A stretch of 64,000 bases of DNA from the NCBI RefSeq assembly GCF_031010175.1, contig NZ_JAUAMB010000002.1, positions 1 to 64,000 on the forward strand, in the 5' to 3' direction. The notes under the pieces were generated by a model. It did not search any database, was not told the DNA's origin, and saw only the letters and a program-made list of their open reading frames with translations. The position numbers and the translations under genes are program-made. The DNA is from Halomonas sp. SpR1. GTDB taxonomy: Bacteria > Pseudomonadota > Gammaproteobacteria > Pseudomonadales > Halomonadaceae. Positions 36,500 through 48,438 of this stretch are shown here, one piece after another; within the stretch, counting starts at the first letter, position 1, and every line of letters starts with the position of its first letter.

Positions 36500-37771
36500 A
36501 TGGCCTGGAATGAGCCTGGTGGTGGCAACCAGCACGACCCTTGGAGTAGTGGCGGCCGACGCGGTGGAAATGATGGTAATGGAAACCGTGGCAATAACAG
36601 TGGCGGCGACAATGGCAATAAAGGGGGCAACAACCAAGGCCCGCCTGACTTGGATGAAGCACTGAAGAAGTTTCAGGACAAGCTCAACAGTATGTTGGGT
36701 GGGGGTAAAAAAGGCGGTGGCAAGAAAACCGGCGGTGGCGGTAGTGATAAAAACCGCAATCCTTTTGCCCTTCCAGGCCTCCTGATTGTCGTTGCGCTGG
36801 CGATCTGGGCGGCCATGGGCTTCTATCTGGTTGACCAATCCGAACGAGGTGTTGTGCTTCGCTTTGGTGAGTACCAGGGCATTGTCGACCCCGGTCTCCA
36901 GTGGAATCCGCCGTTGATTGACGATGTGCGTATGGTCAATGTGACACGTGTACGCTCGCTGTCGCAGACACAGTCGATGCTGACTCGTGACGAAAACATC
37001 GTCGAAGTGGAAATTTCTGCTCAGTATCAAGTGGCTAATCCGCGTGATTTCGTACTTAACGTACGTGATCCTGCTATCTCGATTGAGAACGCGCTGGATT
37101 CGGCGCTCCGTCACGTCGTAGGCGGTACCGATATGATCGATATCCTGACCTCGGGTCGTGAGATTCTGGGTAGCTCGGTCGCGAGCCGTCTGCAGTCCTA
37201 CCTTGACAACTATGGTGCCGGTATTCGCTTACAAACCATCAACATTGAGTCTACCTCGGCGCCCGCGCCAGTGATTGACGCCTTCGATGATGTTATTCGT
37301 GCCCGTGAAGATCGCCAGCGTACGATTAACCAGGGTATCGCTTATGCCAATGCGATCATTCCTGAAGCGCAAGGTCAGGCGCAGCGTATCGTTGAGCAGG
37401 GCCAGGGTTACCGTGAATCTGTGGTCGCTGAAGCACAGGGTCAAGCCAACCGCTTTAACTCGCTGCTTTCCGAGTACACGAACGCGCCAGATATCATGCG
37501 CGAGCGCATGTACCTGGATACTATGGAAGAAGTGTTCGGCAAAACACCGAAGGTGTTGCTGGATGTGAGTGAAAACGCGCCGTTGATGTATCTGCCGCTA
37601 GATCAGCTTAGAGGTGGCAGCAGCAGTAACCGCAGCAATGCTTCCAGCGGAAGTGCCGATAGCGATGAACAGCTAGACCCGAGTGTGCTTGAGCGTTTGC
37701 GCAACACTCAGGGTAGCGCTAGCTCTTCATCAAATACCAATAGTAGCTCCATCCGCAGGGAGGGCCGGTAA
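36500..37771 (+). CDS. hflK: FtsH protease modulator HflK
   Basis: HflK forms, with HflC, the SPFH-domain cage around the FtsH protease in the inner membrane. The 423 residues start with a long Gly/Asn-rich cytoplasmic segment (about 1-90). A single membrane helix (about 93-112), an SPFH domain and a coiled region rich in Ala/Gln/Glu follow. The C-terminal tail is Ser/Asn-rich. ATG 36500 follows ggagaagaa. Its stop abuts the hflC ATG with no gap. Confidence 0.95.
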   Translation: MAWNEPGGGNQHDPWSSGGRRGGNDGNGNRGNNSGGDNGNKGGNNQGPPDLDEALKKFQDKLNSMLGGGKKGGGKKTGGGGSDKNRNPFALPGLLIVVALAIWAAMGFYLVDQSERGVVLRFGEYQGIVDPGLQWNPPLIDDVRMVNVTRVRSLSQTQSMLTRDENIVEVEISAQYQVANPRDFVLNVRDPAISIENALDSALRHVVGGTDMIDILTSGREILGSSVASRLQSYLDNYGAGIRLQTINIESTSAPAPVIDAFDDVIRAREDRQRTINQGIAYANAIIPEAQGQAQRIVEQGQGYRESVVAEAQGQANRFNSLLSEYTNAPDIMRERMYLDTMEEVFGKTPKVLLDVSENAPLMYLPLDQLRGGSSSNRSNASSGSADSDEQLDPSVLERLRNTQGSASSSSNTNSSSIRREGR

Positions 37772-38668
37772 ATGATTAATAATCGATCCCTGCTGATTGT
37801 TGGTGGTCTGGCTGCCGTTGCATGGCTGGCGAGTAACACTCTGTACGTGGTAGACGAAACCGAGCGTGCTGTTAAGCTGCGTTTTGGTGAAGTTATCGAA
37901 GAGAATATTCAGCCCGGCTTGCACGCAAAAGTGCCGATTGCGCAAACGATCCGTAAGTTTGATGTTCGCCTATTAACGCTGGACACCGATACTAGCCGTT
38001 ACCTGACGCTCGAGCAGAAAGCGGTGATTGTCGACTCCTATGTTAAGTGGCAGGTGGTCAACCCCACGCGCTACTACGAGGCGACGGCGGGTGACGAATT
38101 GATGGCTATTCGGCTTATTCAACCGCGGGTGGATGAGAGCCTACGTAATGAATTTGGTCGCTTGAATCTTCAGGAAATTATTGCCGAACGGCGTGATGAC
38201 TTGATGATTGGCCCTACCGAAGAGCTTGATTCACTCATGCGTGAAGAGCTTGGTGTCGCCATTCGCGATATCCGCATCAAGCGCATCGACTTGCCCGAAG
38301 ATGTCTCGGCCGCAGTATTTGAGCGGATGCGTTCCGAGCGTGAGCGTGAAGCCCGCGAATGGCGTGCCCAGGGTCAGGAAGAGGCCGAGCGTATTCGCGC
38401 TAACGCGGATCGTCGCCGGCAGGTTCTGCTTGCCCAGGCCAATGAGCGCGCCGAGACACTTCGCGGTGAGGGTGATGCCCAGGCCGCTGCGATCTTCTCT
38501 GAAGCTTATGGTCAGGATCAGGAGTTCTTCTCTTTCTGGCGTAGTCTGAATGCCTACAGCGAGAGCTTCGCCGACGATGGCAATCTAATGGTGCTGGAGC
38601 CAAGTAGCGATTTCTTCCGCTATTTGCGTAATCCTGATCCAGGAGGTAATGGAAGCGACAGCGAGTAA
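37772..38668 (+). CDS. hflC: FtsH protease modulator HflC
   Basis: HflC is the partner of HflK. The 298 residues have one N-terminal membrane helix (about 5-25) and an SPFH domain beginning VDETERAVKLRFGEV. An Arg/Glu-rich coiled segment (RSEREREAREWRAQGQEEAE) and the conserved DAQAAAIFSEAYGQD block near the C-terminus follow. It is transcribed with hflX and hflK and followed by a strong terminator. Confidence 0.96.
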   Translation: MINNRSLLIVGGLAAVAWLASNTLYVVDETERAVKLRFGEVIEENIQPGLHAKVPIAQTIRKFDVRLLTLDTDTSRYLTLEQKAVIVDSYVKWQVVNPTRYYEATAGDELMAIRLIQPRVDESLRNEFGRLNLQEIIAERRDDLMIGPTEELDSLMREELGVAIRDIRIKRIDLPEDVSAAVFERMRSEREREAREWRAQGQEEAERIRANADRRRQVLLAQANERAETLRGEGDAQAAAIFSEAYGQDQEFFSFWRSLNAYSESFADDGNLMVLEPSSDFFRYLRNPDPGGNGSDSE

Positions 38669-38752
38669 GTTGCTTTTTGCCGCTGTTCCTCGTCTCGTCA
38701 TTCCTATGGCCAGGCGGGGTTCACCCGGCCAATAAACGTGATAGAATTTATT

Positions 38753-38776
38753 AACCGGGCGTCGCCCGGTTTTTTT
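38753..38776 (+). terminator. rho-independent terminator after hflC
   Basis: An 8 bp stem (aaccgggc / gcccggtt, loop gtc) runs into seven Ts. It lies 84 bases after hflC and separates hfq-hflXKC from hisZ-purA. Confidence 0.9.
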
Positions 38777-38867
38777 GTGGCCCTTGTTTAACGCTAATGT
38801 CGCCAATGACCATGCGACGTTACTGATTGAATTGGCTGGGCCTTCATTGTCTTGCAGGACTGTTCAC

Positions 38868-41359
<2,492 letters not shown>

Positions 41360-41395
41360 GAACGGTTCAAACTGATCATCAGTGAGCAGGCGCAC

Positions 41396-41423
41396 AAAAG
41401 GGGCAACTTAGTTTGCCCCTTTT
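41396..41423. terminator. bidirectional terminator between purA and cobO
   Basis: An 11 bp perfect stem (aaaaggggcaa / ttgcccctttt, loop cttagt) lies between the convergent purA and cobO stops. The A- and T-runs are built into the stem, so it should work on both strands. Confidence 0.92.
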
Positions 41424-41428
41424 GCTAT

Positions 41429-42028
41429 TTAAAAATCGATACCACGGCGCGCCTGTAGACCGTTGTTGAAAGCGTGGCGCACCTCCTGCATTTCGGTCAC
41501 TGTATCGGCCATAGCGACGAGTTCGCGGTGAGCATTGCGACCAGTAATAATCACCGTCTGCTCGACAGGGCGATTCTCCAGTGCCTGTTTAACGGTTTCG
41601 ATCTCCAGATAGCCAAACTTGAGCATATAGGTGATTTCGTCGAGTACCACCAAATATGTCTCTGGATCGGCCAGCATGCGCTCAGCCTCTTTCCATACGG
41701 CTTGGCAGGCGTCGGTATCTGCTTGGCGATTTTGTGTATCCCAGGTAAAGCCGGTCGCCATGATCGCCACCTCTAGATTGGCATCCTTCTCCAATCGATT
41801 GCGTTCGCCGCACTCCCAAAGCCCCTTGATAAACTGAACAACGCCCACCTTGTAACCGTAACCCAAGGCGCGGGTCACCGTACCCCAGGCGGCCGTTGTT
41901 TTGCCTTTTCCATTACCGGTGTTAATTATTATTAGGCCCCGTTGTTCGTTGGCACTGGCGACTTTCTCCTCTACGCGAGCTTTGAGTTTCTCCATGGAGG
42001 CCTTATGGCGGGTGTCGCGGTCACTCAT
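41429..42028 (-). CDS. cobO: cob(I)yrinic acid a,c-diamide adenosyltransferase (CobO/BtuR)
   Basis: This enzyme adenosylates corrinoids during adenosylcobalamin synthesis or salvage. The 199 residues match BtuR/CobO. The P-loop is the family's inverted form (NTGNGKGKTTAAWG), followed by GVVQFIKG and VVLDEITYMLKFGYL. ATG 42028 is set by a good aggag site six bases upstream. No other cobalamin gene is nearby, and I see no cobalamin riboswitch in the 248-base divergent gap upstream, so a salvage role is as likely as de novo synthesis. Confidence 0.95.
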   Translation of the reverse strand: MSDRDTRHKASMEKLKARVEEKVASANEQRGLIIINTGNGKGKTTAAWGTVTRALGYGYKVGVVQFIKGLWECGERNRLEKDANLEVAIMATGFTWDTQNRQADTDACQAVWKEAERMLADPETYLVVLDEITYMLKFGYLEIETVKQALENRPVEQTVIITGRNAHRELVAMADTVTEMQEVRHAFNNGLQARRGIDF

Positions 42029-42276
42029 GGTATCTCCTGGTAAAAGGGTAAGCTGAAAAATAGCCAAAATTCATAGTCCGTTAGCCTAAGCGATCCGCAG
42101 AGGGTTGAACATCTTTATGGATGTCATCGAAGATAATTTTTGTATAGATATTTTTTATTTTTTGTGGACCCTTGTCTTAATAATTGATTCAGAAAATCAA
42201 CTAAAAGCAACAGAATTGGCCCCTAGGGGGCTGGCTGCTCTAGAATAGGGGGTCATGTCTTGTCAGGAATTAAACC

Positions 42277-42762
42277 ATGCCCTCATTTGATATTGTCTCA
42301 GAGTTCGATAAGCACGAAGGCGCTAACGCCGTTGATCAAGCCAACCGAGAAGTGCAGTCGCGGTTTGATTTTAAAGGGGTCGACGCCAGCTTTACCCTAG
42401 AAGGCGACAAAGTACAGCTTGAAGCGGAAGTTGATTTTCAGCTTAAGCAGATGCTCGATGTACTGCGCGCCCGCCTCATCGCCCGGGGCATCGATGCCCG
42501 CTGTATGGATATTCAAGACCCGGTGCTCTCCGGGGTTAAGGCGCGTCAGGAGGTCGCTCTCAAGGAGGGGCTCGACGCGGCGGAAGCCAAAGACATAGTC
42601 AAGCGCATCAAAGCCAGTAAGCTCAAAGTGCAGACGCAAATTCAGGGTGAGAAGGTGCGTGTCACGGGTAAAAAGCGCGACGATTTACAAGCTGTGATGG
42701 CGCTGCTGCGCGGCGAAGAGGGGCCGGATTTACCGCTCCAGTTTGATAACTTCCGCGACTAG
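42277..42762 (+). CDS. yajQ: YajQ family nucleotide-binding protein
   Basis: This 161-residue protein has two ferredoxin-like domains and begins [14 protein letters not shown], typical of YajQ. Some members of the family (the Xanthomonas and Pseudomonas homologues) bind cyclic-di-GMP and influence transcription; others are only known to bind nucleic acids or tRNA, so the role here is open. The blocks [14 protein letters not shown] and [15 protein letters not shown] are conserved. It is divergent from cobO and upstream of pepN. Confidence 0.95.
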   Translation: MPSFDIVSEFDKHEGANAVDQANREVQSRFDFKGVDASFTLEGDKVQLEAEVDFQLKQMLDVLRARLIARGIDARCMDIQDPVLSGVKARQEVALKEGLDAAEAKDIVKRIKASKLKVQTQIQGEKVRVTGKKRDDLQAVMALLRGEEGPDLPLQFDNFRD

Positions 42763-42829
42763 ACCGTGGTATTTAGCTTTCGAAAATTTTTAATTATGTA
42801 ATATTCGTTTTATACAGGAGTCACGCACT

Positions 42830-45460
42830 ATGTCTGATCCGCAGCCGGTTTATTTAAGCGACTACCAGCCGCCCGCCTACCGGGTAACTCATACCGAGCT
42901 GACGTTTGATCTTGACCCCGCCGCGACCCGTGTGAAAGCGCGACTGTTGATGGAGCGGCACCCAGAGGCTGCCCTTGATGCACCGCTCGTCTTAAATGGC
43001 GAGCACCTAAAACTGATCTCCCTGGCGATCGATGCAACGTCGCTGGAGGCCTCGGCATATGAACTAGATGAAGGAGGCCTGCGCATTGCTCAGGTGCCTG
43101 AGCGCTTTGTGTTGGAGAGCGAGGTGGAGATCGCCCCGCAGGAGAACACGGCGTTAGAAGGGCTCTACCAATCCAACGGCATGTACTGCACCCAGTGTGA
43201 AGCGGAAGGCTTTCGGCGAATTACCTTTTATCCCGACCGCCCGGACGTCATGGCGACCTTTAAGGTCACCGTGATCGGCGATCAGCAGCGCGAGCCGATT
43301 TTGCTGGCCAACGGTAACCCGATAGAGCGTGGCGAGCTGGAGGGCGGTCGTCATTTTGTCACCTGGGAGGATCCACACCCCAAGCCCTGCTACCTGTTTG
43401 CCCTGGTTGCGGGTAATCTGCATAGCGTAGAGGATCACTTCACCACCATGAGCGGACGTGACGTGACGCTGCAGATTTGGGTGGAAAAAGAGAACCTGGA
43501 TAAAACCGAACATGCCATGGCCTCGTTAAAGCGCGCCATGGCGTGGGACGAGCAGGCGTACGGTCGCGAGTACGACCTGGATCTATTTATGATCGTGGCC
43601 GTCAATGACTTCAATATGGGGGCGATGGAGAATAAAGGGCTTAATATTTTTAACTCTGCGGCGGTACTGACCCACCCCCAAACGGCCACTGATGCTGCTT
43701 TTCAGAGTGTCGAAGGTATCGTTGCCCATGAATATTTTCATAACTGGTCGGGCAATCGCGTCACCTGCCGCGACTGGTTCCAGCTCTCGCTGAAAGAGGG
43801 CTTCACGGTCTTTCGTGATCAATGCTTTTCGGCGGATACCAATTCAGCGCCGGTTAAGCGCATTCAGGATGTCTCCTTCTTCCGCACCGCCCAGTTTGCC
43901 GAAGATGCCGGCCCCACAGCACATCCGGTTCGTCCCGACCACTATATTGAAATTACCAACTTCTACACCCTGACGATTTATGAGAAAGGGGCGGAAGTCG
44001 TCCGCATGCTGCGTAATTTAGTGGGGGAGGAGACGTTTCGGCGCGGTTCAGACCTCTATTTTGAACGCTTCGACGGTCAAGCGGTAACCATTGAAGAGTT
44101 CGTCGGCTGTATGGCGGAAGTCTCCGGTGAAGATTTTAGCCAGTTTATGCGCTGGTACTCCCAGGCGGGAACACCGGACATCGATGCCCACGGCGAGTAT
44201 GACTACGTACACGGCGAGTACCACTTAACGCTGCGTCAGCGCACGCCTGCAACGCCAGGCCAGCCGGATAAGCTACCGTTGCATATCCCGGTGCGTATGG
44301 GCTTGGTGGGTACCAAATCGGGCCAGGATCTAACCCTAACGCTCAATGGCGAAAAAATAGGTAAAGATGCGGTCATTCACCTGCGTGACGATGAGCAGAC
44401 GTTTGTGTTTACCGATGTTGCCGAAGCGCCGGTGCCTTCTTTGCTGCGCGAGTTCTCGGCGCCGGTGAAGATCCATTACCCTTACTCACGGGAAGATCTC
44501 GCCTTCTTGTTGACCCACGACAGCGATGGCTTCAATCGTTGGGATGCGGGCCAGCGCCTGGCACTACTGGCCCTGGATGACCTGATCGCCGCTCACCGAA
44601 ATGGTGTGGAAAAGGTCATGGACAGCCGCGTTGTGGATGCCTTTAAAGCACTGCTGAACGGGCCAATGAGTGATAAGGCGGTCTTGGCAGAGATGCTGAC
44701 GCTGCCTTCTGAAGCCTATATCGCCGAGCAGCAGCCTATTGTCGATGTTGATGCTATACACGCGGCGCGTGAGTTTGTGCGTCAGTCGTTAGCCATGGCG
44801 CTGCGCGATGAGTTTGCCGCCATCTACGAAGCCAATATGTCTGAAGAAGCGTACGCGCCGACCCCGGAGCAAATTGCCCAGCGTAGTCTAAAAAACGTGG
44901 CGCTCGCTTATCTAATGTCGATCGAGGATGAGCAGGGCTTGGCCTGGTGTGAGGCGCAATTCGCGGCTGACCACAATATGACCGATGTGCGTCAAGCGCT
45001 GACCCAGCTAGTGCACAGTGACCGAGATGACCTTGCGTCACCCGCCTTGAAGGCGTTCGGAGAGAAGTGGGCCCATGATCCGCTGGTGATGGATCAATGG
45101 TTCACCGTGCAGGTATCGCGCCCTCAACCGGATGTACTTGAGCGGGTCAAGTATCTGATGCAGCACCCTGCATTTTCGCTCAAAAACCCCAACCGAGTCC
45201 GCGCCTTGATAGGGGCCTTTGCTCAGAACCGGGTCAATTTCCACCGTTTGGATGGCCAAGGCTACCAACTGCTGGCCGATGTGGTCATTGAGCTTAACCG
45301 GCTCAACCCAGAGATTGCAGCGCGGCTTATCACTCCGCTAACCCGCTGGCAGCGCTTTGATGAAACCCGTCAAGCATTGATGCGGTCGGAACTTGAGCGC
45401 ATTAAGCAACAGCCACTATCGGCAAATGTTTACGAGGTAGTCGAGAAGGCATTGGCATAA
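42830..45460 (+). CDS. pepN: aminopeptidase N (PepN)
   Basis: PepN is a cytoplasmic M1 zinc aminopeptidase with broad specificity. The 876 residues match the family. The exopeptidase motif GAMEN is at 264-268. The zinc site is H300-E301-x-x-H304 with E323 18 residues on, offset by three from E. coli. An N-terminal beta domain and a long helical C-terminal domain are present. The ATG at 42830 follows aggagtcacgcact. Confidence 0.97.
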   Translation: MSDPQPVYLSDYQPPAYRVTHTELTFDLDPAATRVKARLLMERHPEAALDAPLVLNGEHLKLISLAIDATSLEASAYELDEGGLRIAQVPERFVLESEVEIAPQENTALEGLYQSNGMYCTQCEAEGFRRITFYPDRPDVMATFKVTVIGDQQREPILLANGNPIERGELEGGRHFVTWEDPHPKPCYLFALVAGNLHSVEDHFTTMSGRDVTLQIWVEKENLDKTEHAMASLKRAMAWDEQAYGREYDLDLFMIVAVNDFNMGAMENKGLNIFNSAAVLTHPQTATDAAFQSVEGIVAHEYFHNWSGNRVTCRDWFQLSLKEGFTVFRDQCFSADTNSAPVKRIQDVSFFRTAQFAEDAGPTAHPVRPDHYIEITNFYTLTIYEKGAEVVRMLRNLVGEETFRRGSDLYFERFDGQAVTIEEFVGCMAEVSGEDFSQFMRWYSQAGTPDIDAHGEYDYVHGEYHLTLRQRTPATPGQPDKLPLHIPVRMGLVGTKSGQDLTLTLNGEKIGKDAVIHLRDDEQTFVFTDVAEAPVPSLLREFSAPVKIHYPYSREDLAFLLTHDSDGFNRWDAGQRLALLALDDLIAAHRNGVEKVMDSRVVDAFKALLNGPMSDKAVLAEMLTLPSEAYIAEQQPIVDVDAIHAAREFVRQSLAMALRDEFAAIYEANMSEEAYAPTPEQIAQRSLKNVALAYLMSIEDEQGLAWCEAQFAADHNMTDVRQALTQLVHSDRDDLASPALKAFGEKWAHDPLVMDQWFTVQVSRPQPDVLERVKYLMQHPAFSLKNPNRVRALIGAFAQNRVNFHRLDGQGYQLLADVVIELNRLNPEIAARLITPLTRWQRFDETRQALMRSELERIKQQPLSANVYEVVEKALA

Positions 45461-45504
45461 GGTATTGCTATCAACTCTGTATCCTAAGGAAAGGAATAAC
45501 AATA

Positions 45505-46461
45505 GTGACAGAATCTCAGCGACACTATTTACTGATTATTAATGGTAAATCCGCCGGTAATCCGGCTTTGCGTGAAGCAGTCGGTGAACAACGTCAGGCA
45601 GGGATGCTGATTACTGTTCGCGCTACCTGGGAAGGGGGCGATGCGGCTGATATTGCTGAGCAATCTGACGCCATGGGGATCACCCATGTGATTGCCTGTG
45701 GTGGTGATGGCACCGTCAGCGAGGTCATGAATGGGCTAATGCGCTTGCCCCATGACCGACGACCAGTGTTGGGCATTGTGCCATTAGGCAGCGCCAATGA
45801 CTTTGCTACCTCGGTTGGCCTGCCGCTGGAGCCAGGCGAGGCTTTGGCTGCAGCAAGGGAGTTAAGCTCCTATCCTATTGATGTTGTGCGCGTGACCGCA
45901 GGTGCCGGTGGTGAATCAGCCACCAGCTACTATATCAATATGACCACCGGTGGGTTTGGCGCTGAAGTGACGTCAACGACACCGAAAACCTTAAAGCGGT
46001 TGCTCGGGGGCGGGGCTTACTCCGTGATGGGGGCACTAAAAGCGTGGCGCCATCGCAGCTATCGCGGCACGCTGCATTGGGATGAGAAAGAGGAGAACGC
46101 ATCGCTGTTGCTACTGGCGCTGGGCAATGGCCGCCAATCAGGCGGTGGCCAAGTGCTGGGGCCGCGTGCCAAGCTGGATGATGGTCGTCTGGACGTGCTG
46201 CTGGTCAAAGACTTCAGCTCGGTAACCGAGCTGACCAGGCTTATCAACGAGCTGCAAAGCTTTCCCTATGACGGGCGGTTCGTGCGCTATTTCACTACTA
46301 CCCAACTGACGTTGACCACTCGGCCAAATGATTCACCCTGGCCACTCACGCTAGATGGCGAGGCGCGCTATTACGATCAGTTCTGCGCGGAAGTAGTGCC
46401 CCTTGCGTTGCGTGTATTACTGCCCGAGGAGTGCCCGTTGCTCTCCTCCAATCGGCCATAA
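45505..46461 (+). CDS. YegS-like lipid kinase
   Basis: This 318-residue protein belongs to the diacylglycerol-kinase-like (DAGK_cat) family. Visible motifs are INGKSAGNPAL, the nucleotide-binding CGGDGTVSEVMNGL, and PLGSANDFATS. E. coli YegS phosphorylates phosphatidylglycerol in vitro; the natural substrate here is unknown. The GTG start at 45505 lies behind aaggaaagga. It is followed 45 bases later by a lipoprotein gene, possibly in the same unit. Confidence 0.92.
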   Translation: MTESQRHYLLIINGKSAGNPALREAVGEQRQAGMLITVRATWEGGDAADIAEQSDAMGITHVIACGGDGTVSEVMNGLMRLPHDRRPVLGIVPLGSANDFATSVGLPLEPGEALAAARELSSYPIDVVRVTAGAGGESATSYYINMTTGGFGAEVTSTTPKTLKRLLGGGAYSVMGALKAWRHRSYRGTLHWDEKEENASLLLLALGNGRQSGGGQVLGPRAKLDDGRLDVLLVKDFSSVTELTRLINELQSFPYDGRFVRYFTTTQLTLTTRPNDSPWPLTLDGEARYYDQFCAEVVPLALRVLLPEECPLLSSNRP

Positions 46462-46506
46462 CCCGCTGGATTTAGACTTTTTTACGTTATAAAGGAGAAG
46501 AATCAA

Positions 46507-47340
46507 ATGGCAAATCGCGTGTGGATACCCGCACTCGCCGCTGTGGCTCTATTGCTTAGTGCCTGCGGAGACTCCCAGGAAGATCCCACCGTGACACCCG
46601 ATGAGAATTCTGCGGTGACGGACGAAGAAACGACCCAGGATGAGGGGGCTGAAAATACAGCAGATATAGCTACTCCCGAAGAGGTAGAAGATGATATTGA
46701 AGCACGTCAAGCCGCTGAAGAGCTTGAACGAGCGGAATCACTAGAGAGCGACCCCCAGTCTGGTGAAACCCCATCCAGTGGCGTTGCAACGGCAGGCGGC
46801 GAGGAGGTAGAAGCCGGAGAAGATACGCTGGCAGCTAATCCTGAAGACGTACTCGATGAAGAGAGTGCAATGCCGGGTGAGGCTACACGCTCCGATGTGG
46901 ATGACATCATCGCCGAAACTGAACGCCGTTTCGAAGAGGCCGAGCAGCGTTTGGAAGAGCAATTTCAGGAGGTGGAACAGCAGGCGCCAACATTAGAACC
47001 GATGGAAAGTGAGGATGTCTCGCCGAGTTGGGAAACCGAAAGCAGTTTGCCAGAGCGGACGCCGTTGCAAGATGATCGCGAGGCCACCGATGTTGACGCC
47101 TTGATTGAGGATACCGAACGCCGCTTTGAAGAGGCACAGCAACGGCTTGAAGAGCAGTTTCAAGAGCTGGAAAGCCGAGACGCCGAGAGTGGCGCGGTAG
47201 TTGAACCGTCAGGCGAGGTTGATAGCATTGACCCTGATAGCGGTGATTCTGACAGCAATGATTCTGATAATAGTGACGCTGAAAGCGGTGAAACTAACCA
47301 GGAAACCGGTGCCAGTGATGAGTCACGGAGTGAGAGGTAA
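46507..47340 (+). CDS. acidic lipoprotein with a duplicated helical motif, function unknown
   Basis: A lipobox (LLLSAC, Cys20) ends a clear signal sequence, so this should be an envelope lipoprotein. The mature 258 residues are extremely acidic. A 28-residue helical motif occurs twice, at 130-157 and 195-222, with 22 of 28 positions identical (core TERRFEEA-x-QRLEEQFQE). The spacers are Glu/Ser/Pro-rich and the C-terminal tail is Asp/Ser-rich (about 235-277). I recognise no family. High acidity suits a halophile's periplasm. The start ATG follows aaaggagaag; a bidirectional terminator closes the gene. Confidence 0.85.
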   Translation: MANRVWIPALAAVALLLSACGDSQEDPTVTPDENSAVTDEETTQDEGAENTADIATPEEVEDDIEARQAAEELERAESLESDPQSGETPSSGVATAGGEEVEAGEDTLAANPEDVLDEESAMPGEATRSDVDDIIAETERRFEEAEQRLEEQFQEVEQQAPTLEPMESEDVSPSWETESSLPERTPLQDDREATDVDALIEDTERRFEEAQQRLEEQFQELESRDAESGAVVEPSGEVDSIDPDSGDSDSNDSDNSDAESGETNQETGASDESRSER

Positions 47341-47363
47341 CGCTTGAGTGATTACCGTTAGAC

Positions 47364-47393
47364 AATAAAAAAGGCCCGCGTTAGCGGGCCTTT
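47364..47393. terminator. bidirectional terminator between the lipoprotein and cold-shock genes
   Basis: A 10 bp perfect stem (aaaggcccgc / gcgggccttt, loop gtta) is flanked by an A-run on the left, which gives a U-tract for the minus-strand cold-shock gene, and ttt on the right. Confidence 0.9.
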
Positions 47394-47409
47394 GTCCATC
47401 CGTTAGCAA

Positions 47410-47613
47410 TTAAGCTGGGCGGATGTTGGAAGCCTGAAGGCCTTTTTTACCCTGAGTCACTTCAAAGCTGACTTTTTGACCATCTTGCAGGGTCTTGAAG
47501 CCTTCAGCTTGAATTTCGGAGAAGTGGGCAAACAGATCGTCTCCGCCGTCATCAGGAGAGATGAAGCCGAAGCCTTTAGTATCGTTGAACCACTTAACAG
47601 TGCCAGTTGCCAT
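47410..47613 (-). CDS. cold-shock domain protein (CspA family)
   Basis: This 67-residue single OB-fold RNA/DNA-binding protein carries RNP1 (KGFGFI) and RNP2 (DLFAHF). Such proteins melt RNA structure, at low temperature or constitutively. The ATG at 47613 has aagga eight bases upstream. The 133-base divergent gap to the LysE gene would hold its 5' leader; no cold-box sequence is certain, so cold induction cannot be claimed. Confidence 0.96.
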   Translation of the reverse strand: MATGTVKWFNDTKGFGFISPDDGGDDLFAHFSEIQAEGFKTLQDGQKVSFEVTQGKKGLQASNIRPA

Positions 47614-47746
47614 TTTCTATTTCCTTAACGTGCTTAGTAATCACGGGCAACTCAATTGTCCACCCGCTACAATTACTCTAGATGCAAACGCGGCTGTCGT
47701 CCAGCGCCATTCCTAAGATTTTTTATTTCGTTGCGAGTAAGCACCC

Positions 47747-48403
47747 ATGATGCAGCTAGGTTTTATCGATGCACAATTTATTTCCTTTCTGGTAGCCATC
47801 ACGCTGTTAACGATTAGCCCCGGTGTCGATACGCTGCTGGTGATTCGTAATACGGCCCGCGGGGGGATCCGCGATGGCATTACCACCAGTGTGGCGATCT
47901 GCTTTGGCCTGTTTGTGCATGCCACGATTTCTGCGTTGGGCATCTCGCTGATTTTGCTGCAATCGGCCTGGGCGTTTCATCTGCTGAAACTGGTGGGGGC
48001 GGGCTATCTCATTTGGCTGGGAATCACCAGTTTGCTGGCAGCGCGTCGCGGGCAGCCGCTTCCGGTTAATGGCGTGCTAGCAGGCACGCCTGCTGTTTCA
48101 CGCTGGCAGCCGGTCAAAGAGGGCTTTTTGTCCAATGTGTTGAATCCTAAAACCGTGGTGTTCTATATGGCCTTTTTGCCTCAGTTTATTGCGCCCGGTG
48201 ACCCTGCGTTACTGAAGTCGCTATGGCTGGCAGGGGTGCACTTTATTATCGCCAATATTTGGCAAATCGGCGTCGTGCTAATGGTGGGTAGTGCCGGTAA
48301 GTGGTTGGCCAGCGCACGCTTTGCACAAACGCTAAACGCCGCTACGGGGGCGGTCTTGGTGGTGTTTGGTCTTCGCCTGGCATTAACACAGCGCCCGGTA
48401 TAA
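47747..48403 (+). CDS. LysE/RhtB family exporter
   Basis: This 218-residue inner-membrane protein has about six helices and the LysE-family N-terminal signature SPGVDTLLVIRNTARGG, followed by GLFVHATISALG and NVLNPKTVVFYMAFLPQF. Members export amino acids or related metabolites such as homoserine lactone; the substrate here cannot be told. Either ATG 47747 or 47750 could start it, and the binding site is weak. It is convergent with slt. Confidence 0.92.
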   Translation: MMQLGFIDAQFISFLVAITLLTISPGVDTLLVIRNTARGGIRDGITTSVAICFGLFVHATISALGISLILLQSAWAFHLLKLVGAGYLIWLGITSLLAARRGQPLPVNGVLAGTPAVSRWQPVKEGFLSNVLNPKTVVFYMAFLPQFIAPGDPALLKSLWLAGVHFIIANIWQIGVVLMVGSAGKWLASARFAQTLNAATGAVLVVFGLRLALTQRPV

Positions 48404-48438
48404 CCCGGACGCTGGGAATGTGGTGAGTAGGAAAGGGC

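Noticed and set aside
36368-37114. 248-codon open frame antisense to hflK
   Set aside because: It covers the Gly/Asn-rich N-terminus of hflK; its hydrophobic look comes from reverse-complemented codons, not from a real membrane protein.
42029-42276. cobalamin riboswitch upstream of cobO
   Set aside because: I looked for the B12-box and a large multi-helix leader and could not recognise either; not claimed.
48388-48414. hairpin between the LysE gene and slt as a terminator
   Set aside because: The stem is short and bulged and has no T-run on either strand.
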